Assembly: GCA_035497635.1 (NCBI GenBank)
Contig: DATJDB010000054.1
Coordinates: 1-5,849, forward strand
Origin: Serpens sp035497635
Lineage (GTDB): Bacteria; Pseudomonadota; Gammaproteobacteria; Pseudomonadales; Pseudomonadaceae
DNA: 5,849 nucleotides
Reading direction: 5' to 3'
Shown: positions 1 to 4,694 of the stretch, piece after piece
How the letters are laid out: every line of letters starts with the position of its first letter
Position numbering within the stretch: the first letter of the stretch is position 1
Position numbers and translations under genes: made by a program
The notes under the pieces: model-generated
Database searches by the model: none
Told to the model about the DNA's origin: nothing
Seen by the model: only the letters and a program-made list of their open reading frames with translations

Positions 1-80
1 CAAAGATAACTTGCTCCGGTCGCATTAACTTTTCCCTCTTCATGTTTTTTCGCTCCCTGATATTGCGCATCGCCAGTGAA

Positions 81-102
81 TCTCGCTGCAGATGCAGCGA
101 GA
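81..102. repeat. Perfect 10-bp inverted repeat (hairpin)
   Basis: The arms TCTCGCTGCA (81-90) and TGCAGCGAGA (93-102) are exact reverse complements separated by only GA, so about 9 bp would pair around a 4-base loop. Neither strand has a U-tract directly after it (GAGTAAAA on +, TTCACTGG on -), so it is not a textbook intrinsic terminator. It could still act as a Rho-assisted 3' end, a repressor palindrome, or a REP-like unit. It lies about 160 bp past the stop codon of the YhhN gene. Confidence 0.45.
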
Positions 103-110
103 GAGTAAAA

Positions 111-157
111 GGGATCAAGGGAAAGGGGGCAGAGTTTTAACTGGACGGGGGGGGGGG
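111..157 (+). repeat. G-tract cluster with an 11-G homopolymer
   Basis: On the + strand four G runs follow one another: GGG at 111-113, GGG at 119-121, GGGGG at 125-129, and eleven consecutive G at 147-157. The spacers are 5, 3 and 17 bases. This can in principle form a G-quadruplex, although the third spacer is long unless the G11 run supplies two tracts itself. Homopolymers this long slip during replication and are also sequencing-error hotspots, so the exact length is uncertain. No gene is seen to depend on it. Confidence 0.4.
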
Positions 158-264
158 AAGCGATTGGCCGACTGCCGCCATCTGCAACCTCCGTTATGGA
201 TAGAAAGCTCCCTCAGGAAGCCACTTTGCTAAGGCAGCGCCCTCCTGACAGAACACGGGCCAAG

Positions 265-939
265 TCACAACCCAGCTCTGGTCGCCGGCAACTCCCCAAG
301 CCATGCCTTCCCTTTCACCACCCCCACCGCAATCAACACTTGCCCCGCAAAATAACAACTCACAATCACCGGAACTGCATACGCGAACGGCTGGGCAAAC
401 TTGTTGACCCCAATCAGCGAATCGGCAATCACGAACAGCATCGCGCCGAGCCATAGCAGCCCCGGTTTGTCTTCAACCCGGCAGGCCATCAGGGCCATGG
501 CATAGAGGCACAGCAGGTAGATGGCGACGGGCAGCTGGTACGCGCCAGCGGCCGGAACCAGCCATGCGGCGAGCAGCAGGCAGTAGAGGGTGACGGGCAG
601 CATGCGCCAGCGAAGCCAGGGTTTGCCTTTGGCCAGCAGGGCGAAGCCGGCGACGAAGGCCAGTTGGTTGACCAGAAAGGCGCCCAGCGCCTGTATGAAG
701 AGTCCGTCCCGGTCGCCGTAGTCGAGGAAGAAGTCGCCAGCCGCTGCGGCAACAAAGCCCGCCCCCAGAAAGAAGCCCGTCTTGCCGGGATGCGCGCGCC
801 AGGCGAGCACGGCGAACAGCAACATGGGGATGGGCTTGAGCAGCCAGCTGAGGGGATAGGGTTTGAAGGGCAGCAGGACGAGGTAGATCAGCCCCAGTGC
901 AACGGCCACGACAAAACAGCGACGCTCGAAGGCGGACAT
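265..939 (-). CDS. YhhN family membrane protein, lysoplasmalogenase-like
   Basis: A 224-residue, almost wholly hydrophobic protein with about seven to eight predicted membrane helices. It belongs to the YhhN/TMEM86 family; the characterised animal members hydrolyse the vinyl-ether bond of lysoplasmalogens, while the bacterial role is poorly defined. Family landmarks are visible: Lys35-Pro36 after the first helix, Gly68-Asp69 followed by Phe-Phe-Leu-Asp in the third, the LFVIADSLIG stretch around Asp173, and the closing CYFAGQVLIAVGV helix. In the segment NQLAFVAGF a Gln stands where, from memory, many relatives have His. Length is normal for the family. The ATG at 937-939 is preceded by GGAG five bases upstream on the minus strand, supporting this start. 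It lies 115 bp downstream of the histidine kinase in the same direction, with a hairpin between them, so it is probably transcribed separately. Confidence 0.85.
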   Translation of the reverse strand: MSAFERRCFVVAVALGLIYLVLLPFKPYPLSWLLKPIPMLLFAVLAWRAHPGKTGFFLGAGFVAAAAGDFFLDYGDRDGLFIQALGAFLVNQLAFVAGFALLAKGKPWLRWRMLPVTLYCLLLAAWLVPAAGAYQLPVAIYLLCLYAMALMACRVEDKPGLLWLGAMLFVIADSLIGVNKFAQPFAYAVPVIVSCYFAGQVLIAVGVVKGKAWLGELPATRAGL

Positions 940-1027
940 GATGACTCCGGTGTTGTTCTTGTTGTGGGCGCAGACTCTCGTGCCATGCGCAGCCCGTCAA
1001 GACAACCGCCGGCAGCTCCGGCCTGGC

Positions 1028-1046
1028 GAACCGGCGTTGCCGGCTC
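1028..1046 (-). terminator. Stem-loop after the histidine kinase gene, possible terminator
   Basis: Arms GAACCGGC (1028-1035) and GCCGGCTC (1039-1046) pair over 8 bp with one imperfect position (a G-U wobble when read as minus-strand RNA) around a 3-base loop. The hairpin starts 9 bp past the stop codon of the kinase gene, which suits a 3' end, but no U-run follows. It may give only partial termination before the YhhN gene. Confidence 0.35.
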
Positions 1047-1054
1047 GATCACCC

Positions 1055-2416
1055 TCAACCCGCCGGAAAGATCAGGCTGAACCGTGTCCCGTCCGTATCA
1101 CTGCGCACCTCTACCCGCCCGCCATGGGCCTGCATGATGGAGCGCACGATGGCCAGGCCCAGGCCGCCGGAGTCGCCGGGCTGGTTGCGCGAGGGGTCGC
1201 AGCGGTAGAAGCGCTCGAACAGGTGCGGCAGGTGCTGGGGTGCAATCGGCTCGCCCTGGTTGTCGACGTGCAGGGTTAGCCCGCCGGCCTCACGGCTGCT
1301 GCTGATGACCACCGGCGTGTCGGCGGCCGCGTAGCGCAGGGCGTTGGCGATGAGGTTGGCCAGAGCGCGGCGCACCAGTTGCGGGTCGGCATGCAGTTCG
1401 CCGGCGGCCTGGTTGATCAGTTGGATGCCGCGCTCCTCGCCCATGCCTTCGAAGTAGTCGCAGAGCTGTGCGACCAACAGCTGCAGGTCGATGGCCTCGC
1501 GCTGCAGCGCCCCCTTGGACTGCTCGGTGCGCGCGAGGAACAGCATGCTGTCGATCATCCGCGCCAGACGTTCGTATTCCTCCTGATTGGATGCCAGCAG
1601 GTTCTGGTATTCCTCCGCCGAGCGCACGCGGCCCAGCGCCTGCTGGGTCTGCCCCATGAGGTTGCTGAGCGGCGTGCGCATCTCATGGGCGAGGTCTTCG
1701 GAGAAGCGCGACAGCTGGGCGAAACCGGCTTCCAGGCGCGACAGCATCTGGTTGAGCGCCTGGCTGAGGGCGCTCAGTTCGCTCAGTGCCCTGAATTCGT
1801 CCAGCCGCAGGTGCAAGTGCTGCACATCGATGGCGGCGGCGCGCGCGGCCAACTGACGCACCGGGCGCAAGCCGCGCTGACTGACCAGCCAGCCCAGCAC
1901 GAAGGCCAGCGCGGCGCCAAAGGACAGGGCGATCCACAGCTTGAGGCGATAGGCGCCGAGCATGTTTTCACGCTCGCTCAGCCGCTTGCCGGCGATCATG
2001 GTCAGGCGACGATCGCCACGGGTCACATCCAGCCAGGCCACGCGCAGCTCGCTGTCCGGCACGTCGCCCAGGCGTGCCTCCGGGGCGGGCGGCAACGCCG
2101 GCACCGGCACGTCGGTGGGGTTGATGCCGATCAGCAGCTCGCCGCGGGCGTTGATGATCCACAGCAGGTTGTCGCGATTGCCCAACATGTTCTCGTAGAG
2201 ATGCGGCTGGCTGCGCAGCGCCTCGATGCTGTCGCTGTCGTCGATCAGCGCATGCATGCGCTGCAGGCGGCCGAGCAGCGCCTGGTCGTCGCGCCAGGCC
2301 ACTTCGCGCTGCAGGGACTGGTAGAGGTAGAAGCCGATCACGCCCAGCAGCAGCACGCTGGCCAGGGCGAACATAAGCGCCAGGCGCAGGCTCAGGGAAC
2401 GGGGCCACAGCGTCAT
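1055..2416 (-). CDS. Sensor histidine kinase, CusS/HprS (heavy-metal or redox) type
   Basis: A complete 453-residue membrane kinase. TM1 spans about residues 10-33, a periplasmic sensor domain about 34-157, and TM2 about 160-180. A HAMP linker follows (RGLRPVRQL, 181-189). The catalytic core has an H-box SEDLAHEMRTPLSN with the phosphorylated His at 244, an N-box LANLIANALRYA (Asn354 and Asn358), a G1 box VDNQG (Asp385), an F-box LFERFYR (400-405) and a G2 box GGLGLAIV (417-424). It would autophosphorylate on His244 and pass phosphate to the regulator encoded just upstream. The ATG overlaps the regulator's TGA as ATGA (2413-2416), which indicates translational coupling. The sensor and TM regions contain no Cys but do contain Met54, Met77, Met140 and Met152, and few His, so copper sensing is not obvious. 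The adjacent hydroxyisourate hydrolase favours an HprS-like redox role; this is inference. All kinase motifs are intact, but its partner gene and promoter are broken. Confidence 0.93.
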   Translation of the reverse strand: MTLWPRSLSLRLALMFALASVLLLGVIGFYLYQSLQREVAWRDDQALLGRLQRMHALIDDSDSIEALRSQPHLYENMLGNRDNLLWIINARGELLIGINPTDVPVPALPPAPEARLGDVPDSELRVAWLDVTRGDRRLTMIAGKRLSERENMLGAYRLKLWIALSFGAALAFVLGWLVSQRGLRPVRQLAARAAAIDVQHLHLRLDEFRALSELSALSQALNQMLSRLEAGFAQLSRFSEDLAHEMRTPLSNLMGQTQQALGRVRSAEEYQNLLASNQEEYERLARMIDSMLFLARTEQSKGALQREAIDLQLLVAQLCDYFEGMGEERGIQLINQAAGELHADPQLVRRALANLIANALRYAAADTPVVISSSREAGGLTLHVDNQGEPIAPQHLPHLFERFYRCDPSRNQPGDSGGLGLAIVRSIMQAHGGRVEVRSDTDGTRFSLIFPAG

Positions 2417-2967
2417 ACCGGCACGTCCAGCATGTAGCCGATGCCCCGCACCGTGTGAATCAGCTTGAGCGGATAAGGGTCGTCGACCTTGGCGCGCAGG
2501 CGGCGGATGGCCACGTCCACCACGTTGGTGTCGCTGTCGAAGTTCATGTGCCAGACATGCGAGGCGATCTGCGCCCGCGACAGCACCTCGCCCTCGCGGC
2601 TGAGCAACAGGTGCAGCAGCGCGAATTCCTTGTTGGTGAGCAGGATGCGCTCGCCGTTGCGGGTGACCTTGCGGCGCAGGACATCCATGTGCAGGTCGGC
2701 GGCCTGGAACTGGTCGAGCTCGCGGGGCGGCCCGCGACGCAGCAGGGAACGCACCCGAGCCAGCAGTTCGGTGTAGGAGAACGGCTTGATCAGGTAATCA
2801 TCGGCGCCCAGCTCCAGGCCCTTCACCCGGTCTTCCACGGCATCGCGCGCGGTGAGGAACAGCACCGGGGTCTGCTGCTTGCGGCGGATGATCTGCAGCA
2901 ACTGCCAACCATCGAGGCCGGGCAGCATGACATCGAGAATGATCAGGTCGAACTCGAATTCCTGGGC
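2413..2967 (-). pseudogene. Response regulator of the OmpR/CusR/HprR type, 5'-truncated
   Basis: From about codon 2964 onward this reads as a normal winged-helix regulator: the phosphoacceptor Asp in IILDVMLPG (codon 2932-2934), the switch Thr in LFLTARD, the conserved Lys in DDYLIKPF, then a C-terminal DNA-binding domain with TNKEFALLHLLLSREGEV, MNFDSDTNVVDVAIRRLRAK and HTVRGIGYML. Family members carry about 50 residues before the phosphoacceptor Asp; only about ten recognisable ones remain. Strand beta1, the acidic Mg-binding pair, helix alpha1, strand beta2 and most of alpha2 are therefore gone. Upstream the frame runs into antisense of the HbpS-like gene and finds only a TTG at 3022-3024 with no ribosome site. 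Without the acidic pocket, phosphorylation should fail. It is ATGA-coupled to the kinase downstream. Similarity is about equal to CusR and HprR; context favours HprR. The loss could be a real deletion or an assembly error. Confidence 0.85.
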
Positions 2968-2974
2968 CCCCGTG
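2960..2974. other. Join between two 5'-truncated divergent genes
   Basis: Leftward, recognisable response-regulator sequence (minus-strand residues QEFEFDLIILD) ends at about 2964. Rightward, recognisable HbpS-family sequence (VQRADNVGPH) starts at about 2972. The few bases between, centred on GGGCCCCC (2964-2971), are all that remains of two gene starts and their shared intergenic region. No transposon end, target duplication or long repeat is visible at the join. The exact breakpoint cannot be placed to better than roughly ten bases without an intact relative. Confidence 0.8.
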
Positions 2975-3265
2975 CAGCGGGCTGACAACGTCGGTCCGCA
3001 CAACACCCTCGCCGCGCAGCGCAAGGCCTACACCGCGCTGTCCACAAAGACCCCGACCCGGATGCTGGCCGAGGGCGCGCGCAAGAACCCGGACGCCGCC
3101 AACCTCAACACCCTCGACGAGCTTCTGCTGCTGGGCGGCGGCGTGCCGCTGAAAGTGGGCAACGACGTGATCGGCGCCATCGGTGTGGCCGGCGCCGGCG
3201 GTGCGGACATGGATGAGGCCTGTGCCAGCAAGGCCATCTCGAAAGTACTGACCCAAACCCTCTGA
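2972..3265 (+). pseudogene. GlcG/HbpS family (DUF336) heme-binding-like protein, 5'-truncated
   Basis: The last 97 residues of a DUF336 protein: VQRADNVGPHNTLAAQRKAYTA resembles the family's central beta-strand and helix, followed by the Gly-rich core LLLLGGGVPLKVGNDVIGAIGVAGAGG and the ending DEACASKAISKV. Family members are about 135 residues, or about 165 when exported, so roughly 40-70 N-terminal residues, including any signal peptide and start codon, are missing. In frame upstream the sequence is antisense of the response regulator; the first possible start (GTG at 2852) lies inside it and is not credible. The family includes Streptomyces HbpS, an extracellular heme-binding protein that modulates a sensor kinase, and GlcG of glycolate operons. 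The stop codon is 14 bp before the hydroxyisourate hydrolase ATG, so the two were probably one transcription unit. Heme binding by this copy cannot be judged. Confidence 0.82.
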
Positions 3266-3279
3266 TCTGGAGTTTCCCG

Positions 3280-3690
3280 ATGAATATGCTGAAAACCCTG
3301 TGTGCCGGTGCCGTCCTGAGCAGCCTGACCAGCGTCGCGCTGGCCGCCGGCAACCCGCTGAGCGTGCATGTCCTGAACCTGGAGAACGGCCTGCCGTCGC
3401 CTGACGTGAACGTGACCCTGGAAAAGCAGGACGGCAAGAACTGGAAGCTGCTCAACCAGGGCGACACCAACGAACAGGGCCGCATCACCGCCCTGTTCCC
3501 GGAAGGCAAGTCGCTGGAAAAAGGCACCTACCGCGTCACCTTCAAGACCGGCGAGTGGTTCAAGGAGCACAAGACCGCCACCTTCTTCCCGGAAGTCCCG
3601 GTGATTTTCGAAGTGGACGGCACCGTGCCCCATTACCACATTCCGCTGCTGCTGAGCCCCTACGGTTTCTCCACCTACCGGGGCAACTGA
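3280..3690 (+). CDS. uraH: 5-hydroxyisourate hydrolase, exported (transthyretin-like protein)
   Basis: A 136-residue protein of the transthyretin-like family, which hydrolyses 5-hydroxyisourate (from urate oxidation) to OHCU. Residues 1-22 form a signal peptide with probable cleavage after Ala-Leu-Ala, leaving a 114-residue mature chain, the usual family length; it should act in the periplasm, like E. coli HiuH/YedX. Active-site residues are present: His30 (LSVHVLN), Arg68 (NEQGRI) and His120 (HYHIPLLLSP), plus the C-terminal signature YRG. The final residue is Asn136, where the family's signature is YRGS. The start ATG has CTGGAG (3267-3272) seven bases upstream; a second ATG at 3286 would shorten the signal peptide by two residues. 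It sits 14 bp after the truncated HbpS-like gene, so it probably relied on the promoter lost at the upstream join. In E. coli the orthologous gene adjoins hprRS and is controlled by it, which fits the neighbouring kinase. Confidence 0.93.
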   Translation: MNMLKTLCAGAVLSSLTSVALAAGNPLSVHVLNLENGLPSPDVNVTLEKQDGKNWKLLNQGDTNEQGRITALFPEGKSLEKGTYRVTFKTGEWFKEHKTATFFPEVPVIFEVDGTVPHYHIPLLLSPYGFSTYRGN

Positions 3691-3692
3691 TT

Positions 3693-3720
3693 CGCGGCGG
3701 CTGAACTCCGAGCCGCGGCG
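3693..3720 (+). terminator. GC-rich stem-loop just after the hydroxyisourate hydrolase gene
   Basis: Arms CGCGGCGGCT (3693-3702) and AGCCGCGGCG (3711-3720) pair at 9 of 10 positions around the 8-base loop GAACTCCG. The hairpin begins 2 bp past the stop codon, the usual place for a 3' end. The following bases (TAGCGGGTGT) are not a U-tract, so intrinsic termination would be weak; transcript 3'-end protection is an alternative. Confidence 0.5.
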
Positions 3721-3782
3721 TAGCGGGTGTCAACGGGCCGGGTCGTCCCCCCCGAACCGTGCCAGGTGACATCCATCCCAGC

Positions 3783-3842
3783 GAGGCATTCCGGCGAGTC
3801 CATGGGTAGCCCCCCTGCCCCGACTCATCTCCGGAATGCCTC
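3783..3842. repeat. 60-bp interrupted inverted repeat between convergent genes
   Basis: GAGGCATTCCGG (3783-3794) is repeated as its exact reverse complement CCGGAATGCCTC (3831-3842). Inside these, GAGTC (3796-3800) pairs with GACTC (3822-3826), leaving a small asymmetric internal loop and a 21-base apical loop (3801-3821). The element lies between the hydrolase gene (ending 3690) and the DUF533 gene (ending 3879 on the minus strand), so it could be a bidirectional 3'-end structure, a REP-like unit or a scrap of a structured RNA. It does not match the Pseudomonas REP sequences I know, and no U-tract adjoins it. Confidence 0.55.
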
Positions 3843-3878
3843 CATCTCATTTCGTCAGGCTGCGCGCAGGCGCTCGTA

Positions 3879-4586
3879 TCAGGCCTGGCGAACCTGCCGT
3901 TCCAGCTCGGCCTTGAGGGCCGGATCAAGCCGCAGTTGCTTGGCCAGCTCGTCGAGGTAGGCGCGCTCCATGAAATGCTCCTCGTCCACCATCAGGATGC
4001 TGGCCAGGTACATTTCGCTGGCCATTTCCGGCGTACCGGCGGCACGCGCCACGTCGGCTGGGTCGAGCGGCTTGTTCAGTTCGGCGTGCAGCCAGCGCTG
4101 CAGGTCGGGATCGTTGTCCAGTTTGGCGAATTCACCTTCGATCAGCGCCGTCTCGCGTGCGTCCACATGCCCGTCGGCCTTGGCCGCCGCTACCAGGGCC
4201 TTGAGGATCGCCTGGCTGTGCTGTTCCACCTGGGCCGGTGGCAGCCGGTCGAGGGTCTGCGGCTCGCCCTGCTGCACACCGCCCTGCTGGGCCTGCCAGT
4301 TGCCGTAGGCCTTGTAGGCCAGCACACCGAGAGCAGCGAGACCGCCATAGGTCAGGGCCTTGCCACCGAGCTTGCGTGCTGTTTTGTTGCCCAGCAGCAG
4401 GGCCATAGCCCCGCCAGCCAGCGCGCCGCCGCCGGCGCCGGAAAGCAATCCGCCCAGGCCGTTGTTTGCGCCCGTGCTACCGGACAGCCCACCGATTCCC
4501 GGTTTGCCGGTGAGGCTACCGCCCTGCTTCTGCAGCAGTTCCTGACCGGATTTGAGCAACTGGTCGAGTAAACCTCGGGTGTTCAT
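3879..4586 (-). CDS. DUF533 / YebE-like protein with TerB-like domain
   Basis: A 235-residue protein. The N-terminus (1-20) is a short amphipathic helix, followed by a Gly-rich low-complexity stretch (about 22-60) and hydrophobic segments at about 55-66 and 80-92 that may anchor it in the inner membrane. After a Gln/Gly-rich linker (about 97-110), the C-terminal 115-230 region is an all-helical TerB-like domain with the diagnostic ALVAAAKADGHVDARE (130-145) and DEEHFMERAYLDELAKQLRL (201-220). E. coli YebE is of this type; its molecular function is not known, and TerB relatives are associated with tellurite or stress phenotypes, so a resistance role should not be assumed. The ATG has a strong GGAGGA (4593-4598) six bases upstream on the minus strand. 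The gap to the sirtuin gene upstream is 108 bp, so co-transcription is possible but not shown. Confidence 0.88.
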   Translation of the reverse strand: MNTRGLLDQLLKSGQELLQKQGGSLTGKPGIGGLSGSTGANNGLGGLLSGAGGGALAGGAMALLLGNKTARKLGGKALTYGGLAALGVLAYKAYGNWQAQQGGVQQGEPQTLDRLPPAQVEQHSQAILKALVAAAKADGHVDARETALIEGEFAKLDNDPDLQRWLHAELNKPLDPADVARAAGTPEMASEMYLASILMVDEEHFMERAYLDELAKQLRLDPALKAELERQVRQA

Positions 4587-4629
4587 TGCGCGTCCTCCAG
4601 AGAAAATGGCAGTCAGAGTAAAGCCTGAC

Positions 4630-4647
4630 CGCCACCCCGGCGTGGCG
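4630..4647 (-). terminator. Short stem-loop between the sirtuin and DUF533 genes, weak terminator candidate
   Basis: CGCCAC (4630-4635) and GTGGCG (4642-4647) pair perfectly around a 6-base loop. Read as minus-strand RNA it comes about 50 bases after the sirtuin stop and about 45 before the DUF533 start. The following bases include only CTTTA, not a real U-run. It may be a weak terminator or simply part of the DUF533 leader. No convincing promoter was seen in the same gap. Confidence 0.25.
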
Positions 4648-4694
4648 CATTTGCGTCCGGATATTGCTTCGAGCGGCTACTTGCGAAGGCCGAT

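Larger units (their letters stand above)
1..264. other. Left-edge intergenic region without a convincing gene
   Basis: No reading frame here looks like a real protein. The short opposing frames over 194-456 are Arg/Pro-rich or Cys/Gly-rich, match no family I know, and overlap the 3' end of the YhhN gene. The stretch is less GC-rich at its left end, with a run of six T at 45-50. It holds a strong hairpin (81-102) and G-rich tracts (111-157), described separately. It probably lies downstream of the YhhN gene and beside a gene outside the window, but neither its promoter content nor its terminator role can be fixed from the sequence. Confidence 0.6.

Noticed and set aside
972..1000. Possible minus-strand promoter for the YhhN gene with TTGACG at 995-1000
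   Set aside because: The -35 is good, but no -10 hexamer of even moderate quality lies 16-18 bp downstream, so it was not called.
1379..2437. 352-residue open frame on the plus strand opposite the kinase gene
   Set aside because: Gln/His/Ala-rich composition typical of an antisense shadow of high-GC coding DNA; the opposite strand encodes a kinase with every motif intact.
2852..2971. Extension of the HbpS-like protein to a GTG start at 2852
   Set aside because: This segment is antisense of the response regulator and gives no signal peptide or DUF336 N-terminus.
2953..2971. Restriction-site-like GAATTC and GGGCCC next to the join, suggesting a cloning scar
   Set aside because: GAATTC lies within in-frame, family-plausible regulator codons and no vector polylinker is recognisable. 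An artefact stays possible but is not supported by these sites alone.
2455..2985. 176-residue plus-strand frame opposite the response regulator
   Set aside because: Shadow frame with no recognisable domain; the minus strand holds clear receiver and winged-helix motifs.
2968..3024. Extension of the response regulator to a TTG start at 3024
   Set aside because: The added 19 or so residues are antisense of the HbpS-like gene, do not resemble a receiver N-terminus, and have no ribosome site.
3028..3639. 203-residue minus-strand frame opposite the HbpS-like remnant and hydrolase
   Set aside because: It is antisense to an unmistakable hydroxyisourate hydrolase and has no protein-like motifs of its own.
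3936..4571. 211-residue plus-strand frame opposite the DUF533 gene
   Set aside because: No family resemblance, while the minus-strand frame has a good ribosome site and TerB-like motifs.
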